Source: Alphaproteobacteria bacterium
Lineage (GTDB): Bacteria; Pseudomonadota; Alphaproteobacteria; Sphingomonadales; SMXR01
NCBI GenBank assembly: GCA_030634465.1
Contig: DAOWAS010000003.1
Span: forward strand, 1 to 43,817
Direction of reading: 5' to 3'
DNA length: 43,817 nucleotides
Positions within the stretch are counted from its first letter, which is position 1; each line of letters starts with the position of its first letter. Made by a program: the position numbers and the translations under genes. The notes below the pieces were generated by a model. It saw only the letters and a list, made by a program, of their open reading frames with translations, was not told where the DNA came from and did not search any database. Below are positions 19,199 through 28,377 of this stretch, in pieces.

Positions 19199-19213
19199 CC
19201 CCCCCCTTTTTTT
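19199..19213 (-). repeat. A7-G8 homopolymer tract at the addB ribosome site
   Basis: On the minus strand seven A are followed by eight G, then TAAGTGC and the addB ATG. The G-run is the only Shine-Dalgarno-like element for addB, and is the longest G/C homopolymer I noticed in the window. Slippage here would change spacing or strength of addB translation without altering any protein. Confidence 0.8.
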
Positions 19214-19218
19214 ACTTA

Positions 19219-19932
19219 TTAGCTATAAAATTTTTCAGCCGCCGCAACTTCCAACCCTGAACCCACATGGTGCCACATGCCTTTGTGCGAAATGCCAAAA
19301 AGACGCCCATTTTCACTGGCTTTATCATACACTTTATTAAGTGAAAAAACTTCATCTGAAAACTCAGCCATAATTGCTGGGCTGATAATTTGAATTCCTG
19401 TGAAAACAAATGGTCTAACCTTGCCATCATCTGGTCTGGATAAAAAATTTGCCCTGTCTAAGCAAAAGTCACCTTGCCCTTGGTAGTTTGGAATATTTTT
19501 GCTGGGATATACCAACAGCAAGGCATCCATTTTTTCTGCATCCCAAAACTGCAGCATGTTGGTAAGGGTGTTGCTTGTTCCGTCGGTCCACAAGGCATCG
19601 CTGTTAATTACAAAAAACGGATCGTTACCCAAGTGTGGCAGGGCGTGTTTTACACCGCCTCCTGTTTCTAAAAGCATATCAGTTTCGTGTGAAAAAACTA
19701 TTTCTGGGCCGCCAGTTCGCAGTGCCAAGTGATCTTTTAGCTGGTCTGATTTGTGGTGCAGGTTAACCACCGCTTTGGATATACCTGCTTGTTCCAACTT
19801 GTTTAAAACCCTGTTTATTAGCGATACTCCGCTAACCTCAACCATTGGTTTTGGTACGTCTGAGGAAAAGCTTCTCATGCGTTTGCCCAAGCCTGCGGCC
19901 AGTACCATTGCTGTTTTTGCTTCTGTAGGCAT
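19219..19932 (-). CDS. murU: MurU-like N-acetylmuramate-1-phosphate uridylyltransferase
   Basis: 237-residue nucleotidyltransferase with AMVLAAGLGKRMRSFSSDVPKPMVEVSG at the N-terminus (glycine-rich NTP loop and K-P-M/L motif), ETGGGVKHALPHLG and the metal-binding NSDALW. The adjacent AmgK-like kinase, one base apart, makes MurU the most specific reading: AmgK phosphorylates recycled MurNAc at C1 and MurU makes UDP-MurNAc, bypassing de novo synthesis. Without the neighbour it could only be called a sugar-phosphate nucleotidyltransferase. Confidence 0.82.
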   Translation of the reverse strand: MPTEAKTAMVLAAGLGKRMRSFSSDVPKPMVEVSGVSLINRVLNKLEQAGISKAVVNLHHKSDQLKDHLALRTGGPEIVFSHETDMLLETGGGVKHALPHLGNDPFFVINSDALWTDGTSNTLTNMLQFWDAEKMDALLLVYPSKNIPNYQGQGDFCLDRANFLSRPDDGKVRPFVFTGIQIISPAIMAEFSDEVFSLNKVYDKASENGRLFGISHKGMWHHVGSGLEVAAAEKFYS

Positions 19933-19933
19933 T

Positions 19934-20968
19934 TTATAATCCCTTCAGTGGTTGTTGTCTTAGCTCTTTTGCAACGGCTTCATCCAGCAAGTTTTTTAGG
20001 GGCTTTAGGGTGGGATGCTTTAAGTTGCGCTCTAACATATCCCACACATGGGGGATCATTTTAGCATAAGTTTTTTTCTTATCTCTTTTCCAAAGGCGGG
20101 TGAAGATGCCAATTATTTTGGCATTTCTTTGCGCCCCTAAAATATTATATTCTTCTAGAAACTTGTCGCGATTTATTGGCAGGCCCCTTTGTTCCATAAG
20201 GCCAAAAAACTTGTCTATGGTTGCTTTTTCAAGCTCGGGTGAAACTACGCGTCTGGCATCTTGCAGCAATGAAACAAGGTCGTATGCCCTGTGACCTATT
20301 ACGGCATCTTGAAAATCTAACAAGCCAATTTTTTTAATATGCTTTCTGTCTAGCAGTATCATGATGTTTTCAGCATGATAATCGCGCAAGGTCAAAACCG
20401 ATGGCTTATCCAGTTTTTTGAACAGGCTTTCCCATGTTTTGTTTAATTCTTCGTTTAATGCGCCGTCACTAATGCCCAAACCTTTTCCCAAATACCAATT
20501 TGTAAATAGATCAGCCTCGCTCATTAAAAGGTCGTTGTCATAAAACGCTAGCTTGTGAGTTTTATCACCCATTAATGGCATGTCTTGGCTTGGTTTTTTT
20601 TGCTGCAGTGTTACCAACAGTTCTGTAGCTAAGGTGTAGTATTCAACCTCTCTGTCAGTGTTTTCTTTCATCAGCTTTTTTAAAAGCTTGTCGCCAAGAT
20701 CTTCCAGCAACAATAAACCTGTTTCAGTGTCCATTGCCTTTATGGCAGGGGCGGAAAACCCATGGCCTATCAAATATTTGTCGATAGCAATAAAAGGCGT
20801 TGTGCTTTCTTTTTTCGGTGGGGCAAGCATTAGGATGGCGCTTGAATTTTCCTTGTTCAGGCGTTCATAACGCCTGAATGATGCATCAGCCGCCAAAAGT
20901 GTGCGGGGAAGGTTGGCCCAGCCAGCCTTTTCCAAAAATTGCTTAATATCTTTTTCTTTTATTTTCAT
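19934..20968 (-). CDS. amgK: AmgK-like anomeric MurNAc/GlcNAc kinase
   Basis: 344 residues of the aminoglycoside-phosphotransferase fold. N-terminal FRRYERL and the lysine-containing lobe are followed by LLLLEDLGD, the catalytic loop LRDYHAENIM and the metal-binding GLLDFQDAVIGHRAYDLVSLL. Order tsaE-amgK-murU is a known alphaproteobacterial arrangement for peptidoglycan recycling. Its ATG overlaps the tsaE stop by four bases. The specific substrate is inferred from context; the fold itself is certain. Confidence 0.83.
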   Translation of the reverse strand: MKIKEKDIKQFLEKAGWANLPRTLLAADASFRRYERLNKENSSAILMLAPPKKESTTPFIAIDKYLIGHGFSAPAIKAMDTETGLLLLEDLGDKLLKKLMKENTDREVEYYTLATELLVTLQQKKPSQDMPLMGDKTHKLAFYDNDLLMSEADLFTNWYLGKGLGISDGALNEELNKTWESLFKKLDKPSVLTLRDYHAENIMILLDRKHIKKIGLLDFQDAVIGHRAYDLVSLLQDARRVVSPELEKATIDKFFGLMEQRGLPINRDKFLEEYNILGAQRNAKIIGIFTRLWKRDKKKTYAKMIPHVWDMLERNLKHPTLKPLKNLLDEAVAKELRQQPLKGL

Positions 20969-21492
20969 AAGAGCGTGTTTTCATTTTCAATTAACATTGC
21001 CAAGTTGGGCTGTTCTTTAAGTATTTTTAACAGGCTTTTCCATGCTTGGCTTGAAATAAAATCAAGTTGGCGTGAATTTTCGTTATCAACAGCTTTAAAC
21101 TGAATGAATAATGTGTCTTTTGGCAGGTGACTAGCAATTTTTTCTGGCCATTCAACAATACTGATATTGCCGTCTATGTTTTCATCAAAACCAATTTCAT
21201 AAATTTCATCAGGCTTGTCCAGGCGATAAAAGTCATAATGCCAAATGTCGGCAATAGCAGGGCTGTCCGCAGGATAGTGTTGCGCAAGGGTAAATGTGGG
21301 GCTTGGCACCTCCATGTTTTTATCTTCTAAATACTCTTGAATAAAACATCGAGCAAAGCTGGTTTTGCCAGCCCCAAGCCCACCATGAAGCGCAAGACAG
21401 TTTGATGGTTGCAAACATGCTTTTATAGCTCTAGCCAAAAGCGGATAGTGTTTTTCCTCCACATGGCTGAGGCTGAATAAAATATCAGGCAT
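20965..21492 (-). CDS. tsaE: tRNA t6A modification ATPase TsaE
   Basis: Works with TsaB and TsaD in forming N6-threonylcarbamoyladenosine at position 37 of ANN-decoding tRNAs. The P-loop GGLGAGKTSFAR, the SPTFTLAQHY and HYDFYRLDKPDEIYEIGFDE motifs, and IVEWPEK are all present. 175 residues, slightly longer than the ~150 usual because of a C-terminal extension. The ATG overlaps the end of the divL-like gene by eight bases; a TTG one codon upstream is less likely. Confidence 0.93.
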   Translation of the reverse strand: MPDILFSLSHVEEKHYPLLARAIKACLQPSNCLALHGGLGAGKTSFARCFIQEYLEDKNMEVPSPTFTLAQHYPADSPAIADIWHYDFYRLDKPDEIYEIGFDENIDGNISIVEWPEKIASHLPKDTLFIQFKAVDNENSRQLDFISSQAWKSLLKILKEQPNLAMLIENENTLL

Positions 21493-23971
21493 CAACCGCA
21501 GGCCTTTTCATTGTGTTTTTGCGAGGCAGGGCGCAAACTACGGTTCTAACGCCATTTTTATTGTTTGAAACCGACAACTCGCCGCCATGAATTTTGATGA
21601 AGCTTTCCACCAATGACAAGCTAAGGTTTAGCTTTCTATTTGTGAGCTGTTCGTTTGCAATGCCAATTAGGCTGCTTTCTTCCTCATCAGTTAATATGGA
21701 AGCTGGTTTGGTATCAGAAATGCAAATGGATATTGTTTTCTTATTACCCTTCATCTCAACCTTAACCGAGCCGTCAGTTCCTGTGCGGCTGATGCCATCT
21801 GTAATAATGGTGTGAATGGCCTGTGTTATTCGCCTTAAGTCTCCCTCCACAGATGTGTCGGCAACACGGCCTTTAGTAAGGCTAAGGTTAACCCCTTTGC
21901 TTTGGGCGGTTTCTTGTGACATTGACATGGCTTTTTCAATAGCAGTTTTTATATCTACCTCTTCAATATCCAGCTCCATTTTATCTGCTTCAATTATGGA
22001 CAGGTCTAAAATGTCATCAATAAGATATTTTAATTTTACAGATGATGAGAGTATGGCGTCTATATAATCTTTTTGTCTTGGGTTCAGTGAGCCAAAATTT
22101 TCCAGATTTAATATTTCTGAAAAGCCGATAATTGAGTTTAGTGGTGTGCGCAACTCGTATGACATGCTGGCAATAAACTCTGATTTTAAGCGGTCAGCTG
22201 CTTTCATGGCCAAGTTTCTATCTTCCAGTGCTGCTGTTATTTTAGCTTTCGAGGTTTCGTCACTAATTGTAAACAGGCAGGCACCATCAGGCAGGGGAAC
22301 AATTGAATATTCAACAACCGTTCCGTTGCTTAACGTCCATTGTCCTGAGTGTAGCTCTCTTGAGGCTGTAATATTGATTAGATTATCCTGAAGCACTTCC
22401 CAGTTCTGATTGGAATTATCCAGCATTACTCTGGTTTTTTCGGTAATTTCTTTGATGTGTGGTTCGGCGTTTAAAAACTCAGGGTCTATTTGCCAAAGCT
22501 TGGCATAGTTTGAGTTAAATAGCTTAAGACGACCATCACTGCCAAACACAGCTACTGATTCGTGAAGGTTATTAAGGGTTTCGCGCTGAACTTCAATTAA
22601 CGTGTTGTAAGAGCGCTCTAATTCCAGCCTGTCGGTTACATCTTCAAACAAAACCAGTATGCCGCCAATTGGGTGTGGTTGGGTTACAACACGCAAGGTC
22701 CTGCCATTGGGCAGGTGCCATGTTTCTTCTGTTGGTTCTAGCAGCCCTACATACTGCGACAAAATATGTTTTTTCCAAGCTGGATAATCGGCATGTTCGG
22801 GCAATTGGCGTTTTTGCCGCCATGCCTCCAATAACTCACTATGGGTGGGTTCGCCGTCCAGCCACTTTGCTGGCAATTGCCATAGCTGGTTAAAAGCATG
22901 GTTGTAAAACCTCAGGGTGGTATCGGGGCCAAAAATGGCAACAGGCGTTGATAGCTTGTCCAAGGTTTCAGCATGGGCGGCTTTGTGTTGACCCAGTTCA
23001 GCATCTAAAAACTCTGCGCGGGTGACATCAATTGCAAAACCAATTGTTTCAAACTCATTGTTGGGTGATGGCACTTCGTGTACTTGCAAAGAGTGCCTTT
23101 GACCATCGATTGTAACAAAATGTTTTTCAACCTGCTCTTGGTGTTTGGCCAAGGCACGTTTGGCTATTTCCTGAAGCGGGCGTTTTTTGGCATCAATAAC
23201 CAGTTCAGCCTGAGCGGCAACCACGCTTGCAGAATTTTCTTTTTCCACAGCAGTTGCGTAAGAGCGATTTACCCAGCCGAGGGAAAGGTTTTTGTTTCTG
23301 CTCCAAACAGGGAAGGGTGCCACATCCAAAATTTGTGAAAGCATCATTTGCTTGCTCAGGCTTTCAGACAATTGTGCTGTAAGGTTGCTGTGCCCTTGGT
23401 CTAGTTCGGTTACGTTGTTGAACCAAATAACGTCAAATTGACGGTTTTTGTTCAGGTCGTTTTTAGCTTTTGTTCCCCTTACCAAGTAAATCCTGTCCAT
23501 ATTTGGCGGGCTGAATGTGTTTGTGAAGCTCTCCCCAGTTTTTACTAATGTTCTGATTTTATCAAATAAAACAGTTGTTATTTCTTTGTCTTGTGTTGCT
23601 GTCAGTCCAGCTTGTTCTAGTTTTTCCAGTGGAATAATTGATTCTGAAAATCCAAGCCAGCGCCGCAACCTTGGAGAGCAATAACAAGTGGTCCCATTGT
23701 GGATAGTAAAATATGCCAGCGAGCCCTCTTCAAGAACGGCATCTGAAAACTGAATTATAGCTTCGGCTTCGTTAGCACGAATTAGGGCGTCTCTTCGCCT
23801 TAGCACTGACCATAAAGCAATAAGCGAGGTGACAACTGCCATGGATAAAACAACCCAAAAGGCGGGGGTCATTTCTTCTTGTGCAGTTACACTCGCCGCC
23901 CAAACCTGACTAGGTGCGATCAGCAAAATCGTTGTTATAATGTGTAATAATGTTGGCAGCGTTTTTTTCAT
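21485..23971 (-). CDS. divL: DivL-like PAS-domain pseudo-histidine kinase
   Basis: 828 residues: an N-terminal hydrophobic/signal-like helix, a second membrane helix (~38-60), several PAS-like domains (about 65-560), then a HisKA/HATPase-like end. The H-box reads FIASMSYELRTPLNSIIGFSE: the phosphoacceptor His is Tyr (codon TAC at 22157-22159, residue 605). The ATPase domain has lost key glycines (DTKPAS where DTGxG is expected; LNLSLSLV in place of GLGLGLS), and the N-box is poor. Caulobacter DivL likewise has Tyr at this site and acts as a scaffold in the DivK-CckA cell-cycle pathway. The start is chosen at MKKTLP, since 25 upstream codons look non-coding. It is the first gene of the tsaE-amgK-murU-addBA run. 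Confidence 0.83.
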   Translation of the reverse strand: MKKTLPTLLHIITTILLIAPSQVWAASVTAQEEMTPAFWVVLSMAVVTSLIALWSVLRRRDALIRANEAEAIIQFSDAVLEEGSLAYFTIHNGTTCYCSPRLRRWLGFSESIIPLEKLEQAGLTATQDKEITTVLFDKIRTLVKTGESFTNTFSPPNMDRIYLVRGTKAKNDLNKNRQFDVIWFNNVTELDQGHSNLTAQLSESLSKQMMLSQILDVAPFPVWSRNKNLSLGWVNRSYATAVEKENSASVVAAQAELVIDAKKRPLQEIAKRALAKHQEQVEKHFVTIDGQRHSLQVHEVPSPNNEFETIGFAIDVTRAEFLDAELGQHKAAHAETLDKLSTPVAIFGPDTTLRFYNHAFNQLWQLPAKWLDGEPTHSELLEAWRQKRQLPEHADYPAWKKHILSQYVGLLEPTEETWHLPNGRTLRVVTQPHPIGGILVLFEDVTDRLELERSYNTLIEVQRETLNNLHESVAVFGSDGRLKLFNSNYAKLWQIDPEFLNAEPHIKEITEKTRVMLDNSNQNWEVLQDNLINITASRELHSGQWTLSNGTVVEYSIVPLPDGACLFTISDETSKAKITAALEDRNLAMKAADRLKSEFIASMSYELRTPLNSIIGFSEILNLENFGSLNPRQKDYIDAILSSSVKLKYLIDDILDLSIIEADKMELDIEEVDIKTAIEKAMSMSQETAQSKGVNLSLTKGRVADTSVEGDLRRITQAIHTIITDGISRTGTDGSVKVEMKGNKKTISICISDTKPASILTDEEESSLIGIANEQLTNRKLNLSLSLVESFIKIHGGELSVSNNKNGVRTVVCALPRKNTMKRPAVDA

Positions 23972-24028
23972 GGTCAAACTTTGCCGTGTGATGGCGTGAA
24001 AAACAAGAAAACAATGAGGATAATAAAC

Positions 24029-24060
24029 AAAAAAGGGGGCTTGCACCCATGCAAACCCCC
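24029..24060 (-). terminator. ahcY terminator
   Basis: On the minus strand GGGGGTTTGCA pairs over 11 bp with TGCAAGCCCCC around loop TGGG and is followed by six T. It sits 24 bases after the ahcY stop and separates ahcY from the divL run, which must therefore have its own promoter in the ~55 bases before its start or rely on read-through. Confidence 0.92.
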
Positions 24061-24083
24061 AATAATTTTGCTTAAAGCTGTTT

Positions 24084-25379
24084 TTAGTAGCGATAGTGGT
24101 CAGGTTTGTAAGGGCCTTCCACTTTCACATCAATATAGTCAGCTTGTTCTTTTGACAGTTTTGTAAGCTTAACGCCCAAACGGTTAAGGTGAAGCGAGGC
24201 CACCTTTTCATCCAGATGTTTAGGCAAAACATAAACTTTTTTGTCGTAGGTTTTATAGTTATCCCACAACTCAATTTGCGCCATAACCTGATTGGTAAAA
24301 GATGCGCTCATAACAAAACTAGGGTGCCCAGTGGCACAACCAAGGTTTACTAGGCGACCTTTAGCCAGAATAATCAGACGCTTGCCATCAGGAAATTCTA
24401 CTTCGTCAACTTGTGGCTTAACTTCGTCCCATTTGTAATTATCCAATGCGGCGATTTGAATTTCGCTGTCAAAGTGACCAATGTTACAAACAATGGCTCT
24501 GTCTTTCATTTCACGCATATGATCCAAGCAAATAACATCAACATTACCTGTTGTTGTTACGAAAATATCACCAACTGGTGCGGCATCTTCTAAGGTTGTA
24601 ACCTCATAACCTTCCATTGCTGCTTGCAGGGCGCAAATGGGGTCAATTTCTGTTACCAAAACACGTGCACCTTGTGAGCGCAAGCTAGCGGCAGAACCTT
24701 TACCAACATCGCCAAAGCCACAAACAACAGCAATTTTACCCGCAACCATCACATCAGTTGCACGCTTAATGCCATCAACCAAGCTTTCACGACAGCCGTA
24801 AAGGTTGTCGAACTTGGATTTGGTTACGCTGTCGTTTACGTTAATGGCAGGCACTGCAAGGGTGCCAGCGCGCTCCATAAGGTACAGTCTGTGAACGCCA
24901 GTTGTGGTTTCTTCTGACAGGCCACGAACATCTTTCATTAGTTCTGGATAGTCATTGTGCATCATAATTGTCAGGTCGCCACCATCATCCAATATCATGT
25001 TAGGAACCCAACCATCTGGGCCTTTAATGGTTTGGTGAATGCACCATTCAAATTCTTCGTCTGTTTCGCCTTTCCATGCAAAAACAGGAGTTCCATACGC
25101 GGCAATGGCTGCGGCGGCATGGTCTTGTGTTGAGAAAATGTTGCATGAACTCCAACGAATTTCAGCACCAAGGTCTTCAAGTGTTTCAATTAATACCGCA
25201 GTTTGAATGGTCATGTGTAAACAACCAACAATGCGGGCACCCTTTAATGGTGCTTTACCTTTATACTCTTCACGTAATGCCATAAGGCCGGGCATTTCAG
25301 TTTCAGCAATGGCAATTTCTTTTCTGCCCCAGTCGGCTAGGGAGATGTCAGCAACTTTATAATCAGGTGAATTGTTCAT
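24084..25379 (-). CDS. ahcY: Adenosylhomocysteinase
   Basis: Hydrolyses S-adenosylhomocysteine to adenosine and homocysteine, relieving product inhibition of methyltransferases. 431 residues, with the N-terminal [47 protein letters not shown], the NAD-binding [17 protein letters not shown] and VTTTGN, and the conserved C-terminal end DHYRY. It has its own promoter and terminator. The leader is short (~40 bases) and I saw no SAH-riboswitch pattern. Confidence 0.97.
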   Translation of the reverse strand: MNNSPDYKVADISLADWGRKEIAIAETEMPGLMALREEYKGKAPLKGARIVGCLHMTIQTAVLIETLEDLGAEIRWSSCNIFSTQDHAAAAIAAYGTPVFAWKGETDEEFEWCIHQTIKGPDGWVPNMILDDGGDLTIMMHNDYPELMKDVRGLSEETTTGVHRLYLMERAGTLAVPAINVNDSVTKSKFDNLYGCRESLVDGIKRATDVMVAGKIAVVCGFGDVGKGSAASLRSQGARVLVTEIDPICALQAAMEGYEVTTLEDAAPVGDIFVTTTGNVDVICLDHMREMKDRAIVCNIGHFDSEIQIAALDNYKWDEVKPQVDEVEFPDGKRLIILAKGRLVNLGCATGHPSFVMSASFTNQVMAQIELWDNYKTYDKKVYVLPKHLDEKVASLHLNRLGVKLTKLSKEQADYIDVKVEGPYKPDHYRY

Positions 25380-25422
25380 GGGTTATCTCTTCTAAAATTA
25401 TATGGTTGGGTTTATGCCGCGC

Positions 25423-25451
25423 GTTATAACAGGCACACTCAACCCTATCAA
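25423..25451 (-). promoter_or_regulatory. Sigma70-type promoter of ahcY
   Basis: On the minus strand TTGATA and TATAAC are separated by exactly 17 bases, each one mismatch from consensus (TTGACA, TATAAT). The predicted transcription start lies about 35 bases before the ahcY ATG. It also stands just after the ptsH stop, so ahcY is independent of the PTS genes. Confidence 0.65.
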
Positions 25452-25490
25452 GCATAAAGATTTCTTTATATATGGTTAAGGTTGGTTGTT

Positions 25491-25796
25491 TTAGGTGTCT
25501 TCTTCAAATTTATTCTTAACTAAACCTTCAAGAGCATCTATTGCCTCTTGGGCTTGGGCCCCGTTTGCCTTGATGGTGATAACCTCGCCCTTTGCCGCAG
25601 TTAACAATAACAGCCCCATAATGGACGATCCCAAAACTTCGGTTTTGTCTTTTGAAACCATAATGTTGGCATCGAAAGTTTCTGCCAGCTTAACAAAGCG
25701 GGCGCTGGCACGGGCGTGCAAACCTCTTTTATTTGCTATGGTAACCTTAGCCTTATGGCTGAAGTTTTCTGAATTTGAATGTTGTTTGTCGCTCAT
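25491..25796 (-). CDS. ptsH: HPr phosphocarrier protein
   Basis: 101 residues. The phosphorylated histidine lies in NKRGLHARASARFVKL and the regulatory serine in VLGSSIMGLLLL, so both the EI-dependent His site and the HPr-kinase Ser site are kept. A ~15-residue polar N-terminal extension precedes the fold. The gene follows the EIIA gene by 12 bases. No sugar permease or enzyme I is nearby, consistent with the regulatory PTS typical of alphaproteobacteria. Confidence 0.94.
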   Translation of the reverse strand: MSDKQHSNSENFSHKAKVTIANKRGLHARASARFVKLAETFDANIMVSKDKTEVLGSSIMGLLLLTAAKGEVITIKANGAQAQEAIDALEGLVKNKFEEDT

Positions 25797-25808
25797 TAGG
25801 TTTAGCCG

Positions 25809-26216
25809 CTATTTATCGGTTTCTGATAATATGTTCGAGGCACTGTTGATGTATTTCCTACCTGATTCGCAAGCGGCCTCAACCAGATCTGCAAGCTCAG
25901 ATGTTTCTCTAAGGCTAGCTAGTTTGATAAGCATGGGCAGGTTCACACCCGCGATAACTTCATAATTACCCTTGTCCATTATTGATATGGCAAGGTTGGA
26001 CGGGGTGCCGCCAAACATGTCGGTTAGCACCACAACACCCTTGCCAGCATCTACTTTTTTTGCCGCTTCTAATATTTCAGCTTGGCGTTGTTCCATGTCA
26101 TCATCTGGGCCAATGCATACCATTTCCACAGCTTCTTGCGGGCCAACCACATGCTCAGTAGCGGCCAAAAACTCTGTAGCCAGTTGACCGTGTGTGACCA
26201 AAACCATGCCGATCAT
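25809..26216 (-). CDS. PTS mannose-family EIIA component
   Basis: Begins MIGMVLVTHGQLATEFL, where the His of VTHG is the phosphorylation site. It continues with CIGPDDDMEQRQ and the conserved TDMFGGTPSNLAI. 135 residues: an EIIA domain alone, without EIIB, so a regulatory rather than transport component. The ATG used has AAAGGAG seven bases upstream; a start six codons earlier overlaps that site. The hprK stop is 57 bases upstream, and the rapZ gene often found between them in alphaproteobacteria is absent. Confidence 0.9.
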   Translation of the reverse strand: MIGMVLVTHGQLATEFLAATEHVVGPQEAVEMVCIGPDDDMEQRQAEILEAAKKVDAGKGVVVLTDMFGGTPSNLAISIMDKGNYEVIAGVNLPMLIKLASLRETSELADLVEAACESGRKYINSASNILSETDK

Positions 26217-26273
26217 TTTTATCTCCTTTAGCATTTCGCTTTATTGTTTTTTGATAGTGCCGCTATATTTTGT

Positions 26274-26687
26274 TCATGCCAAGCTTTTTAGGTACAGGCA
26301 CAGTTTTGCCACTGCTGAGGCATGTTTGGCACAAAGATAAATTTGCGGCAAACTAATCCCTTCAATTGTCACAGTGTCATCTTTGGGCATGCGCTCTAGC
26401 TTGTCAGTATCAACCAAATTTATAACAAGGTTTATTGTTGTCTGGTCTTTGTTTTTGGTGGCAATTATGCCAATGCCGTAAGCTTCAATTTTACCTTTAA
26501 TGTTTTTGGGAACCGTGGCTGTCAGGGAGTTTTTGGTGCTTTTAACTTCTGTATAGTCGTCACTTACAAGCACTGCACCCCTGTCCATCAACCGAATGGC
26601 AAGGTCGGATTTTCCAGCACCTGATGCCCCTGTTATGAACAGGCCGTGGCCATTAAACTCGACGGTTGTTCCATGTAAAAGTGTCAT
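26274..26687 (-). CDS. hprK: Short-form HPr kinase/phosphorylase
   Basis: 137 residues: only the catalytic domain, as in alphaproteobacteria, not the ~310-residue Firmicutes form. The P-loop FITGASGAGKSDLAIRLM is followed by GAVLVSDDYTEV; the C-terminal part has IYLCAKH. It would phosphorylate the serine of the HPr encoded downstream, linking phosphocarrier status to the ChvG/ChvI system encoded immediately upstream. I do not see the full loop motif of the long enzyme, so dephosphorylating ability is uncertain. Confidence 0.88.
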   Translation of the reverse strand: MTLLHGTTVEFNGHGLFITGASGAGKSDLAIRLMDRGAVLVSDDYTEVKSTKNSLTATVPKNIKGKIEAYGIGIIATKNKDQTTINLVINLVDTDKLERMPKDDTVTIEGISLPQIYLCAKHASAVAKLCLYLKSLA

Positions 26688-26706
26688 AACTGCTCAATTG
26701 TTAAGG

Positions 26707-28377
26707 CTATAGGTTTGTGGGCAGGCACACGTTAAAACACGCCCCTAAAATTTTACCACTATCTGGATCTATTCTGTTGTTAGCGCTTATGGTTCCGTGG
26801 TGTGCTTCAACTATTTGCTTGGAAATGTTCAGCCCTAATCCTGAATGCATGCCGAAGGCTTCTTCTTTTGGACGCTCCGAATAAAAACGCTCAAATATTT
26901 TACTGCCAACCCCGTCGGGCAAACCCAGACCCTCATCTTCGACCATAATGTCAATGCGTTCATCGCCTTGTTTTATGCTAACCAAAATCTCCCCATCTTT
27001 GGGGGTGAAGGAAATGGCGTTATCGATAAGGTTTCTTATTACTTGCCCCAAGCGTTCATCTAAACCCTTCAAAAGATATGGTTTGTCGCTATCTCTAGAA
27101 ACGCTTACCTTGGCATGCAAACCATTGGTGCTAGTGTTGTATGAACTGGCAATTAGCTCAATCATTTCAGCAATGTCAAAAACTTCTGACCGCGCTCGTA
27201 ACAGCTCTGCATCCAAACGTGAGGCGTGGGAAATGTCACTTATCAAGCGATCCATTCTTTTGGTGTCATCTTCAATAATTTTAAGCAACTGTGCCTGAAT
27301 GGCAGGGTCACTGGTTCTTTTTATGCTCTCCACAGCGCTTCTAACTGAGCTTAGTGGGTTTTTAATCTCATGAGACACATCAGCGGCAAAGGTTTCAATG
27401 GCACCAATGCGGTCATACAAGGCACGGGTCATGGCACCAAGTGACAGGGAAAGGTCGCCAATTTCATCCTTGCGTCCTGAAAACTCTTTAAGGTCACGGG
27501 CGCGGCCATAACCACGCCTTACTTTGTCAGCAACATCAGACAGGCGGCGAATGGGGCGCACAATAGTGTTGGCAAGAAAGAATGACAGCAATGCCGTGAC
27601 CAAAATTGTCACCCCAAATACTTTAACAATACGCAGGCGCTCGCTTTCTATTACATTTTGAATGTCGACAGTGTCGGTGGTTAGCAATATTGCTCCCAAA
27701 ACCCGCCTGAAACGCTGTACTGGAACCGCAACGGAAATAATGGCGCCATCTGGTGATGAGCTTATTAATGTTTTACCCTCGCCGCTTAGGGCTGAAACCA
27801 CCTCGGCATAATCAAGTGCGGTTAGGTTGGGGTTTTCTTTATATGGTGGGTATTGGGGCGATGATGATAATTTATCTAGCGCACCGTTCATCCATGTTAA
27901 AAATATTTCTTTAATGCCGTCAGAACGTTCAGGCGGCGGCAGGGGAACACTATAAATACCCCGATCTTTAGTCATAAAGCGGCTGTCCACCAAAAGTGTG
28001 CCATGCAGGTCATAAAGTCTGGCGCGGTTGTTTGTTGCCCCCATCAGTCTTTCAATTATTTGTCTGGACTGCTCAATTTGAATTTCTGAGTTTTCGGTAT
28101 TGCCCGATGCGCTTTCACCAATAGCACCAGAAATAATGTCAGCCTGCGTGGTCAGGTTATCAACCCGTCTGTTTATCCAGCTATCTCTAAATTCATCCAA
28201 ATATAAAATGCCAGCGAAAAGCATGGCTAAAGCAATTATGTTAATTGCCATGATGCGTATGGTAAGCGGGGACAGGCGTCTGGCGCGCTTTCTTTCAAGC
28301 GTGGAGCCAGTTGCTGTTTCAAGCTCAGCTACGGGCTTATCACGCTCGGTTAAGGACTGTTCCTGTTTTGAAGTCAT
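26707..28377 (-). CDS. chvG: ChvG/ExoS-type sensor histidine kinase
   Basis: 556 residues. A cytoplasmic N-terminus is followed by a membrane helix (~42-62), a ~190-residue periplasmic sensor, a second helix (~255-275) and a HAMP domain (IVRPIRRLSDVADKVRRG). The HisKA H-box is ADVSHEIKNPLSSVRSAVES, and the ATPase boxes RNLIDNAISFTP, VEDEGLGLPDG and GLGLNISKQIV are intact. The order chvI-chvG-hprK-EIIA-ptsH and the domain plan identify the conserved acid/envelope-stress kinase. Its ATG overlaps the chvI stop by one base (TAATG). Confidence 0.92.
   Translation of the reverse strand: MTSKQEQSLTERDKPVAELETATGSTLERKRARRLSPLTIRIMAINIIALAMLFAGILYLDEFRDSWINRRVDNLTTQADIISGAIGESASGNTENSEIQIEQSRQIIERLMGATNNRARLYDLHGTLLVDSRFMTKDRGIYSVPLPPPERSDGIKEIFLTWMNGALDKLSSSPQYPPYKENPNLTALDYAEVVSALSGEGKTLISSSPDGAIISVAVPVQRFRRVLGAILLTTDTVDIQNVIESERLRIVKVFGVTILVTALLSFFLANTIVRPIRRLSDVADKVRRGYGRARDLKEFSGRKDEIGDLSLSLGAMTRALYDRIGAIETFAADVSHEIKNPLSSVRSAVESIKRTSDPAIQAQLLKIIEDDTKRMDRLISDISHASRLDAELLRARSEVFDIAEMIELIASSYNTSTNGLHAKVSVSRDSDKPYLLKGLDERLGQVIRNLIDNAISFTPKDGEILVSIKQGDERIDIMVEDEGLGLPDGVGSKIFERFYSERPKEEAFGMHSGLGLNISKQIVEAHHGTISANNRIDPDSGKILGACFNVCLPTNL

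Noticed and set aside
25380-25490. SAH or SAM riboswitch upstream of ahcY
   Set aside because: The transcribed leader after the clear -10 element is only ~40 bases, too short, and no conserved riboswitch core is seen.
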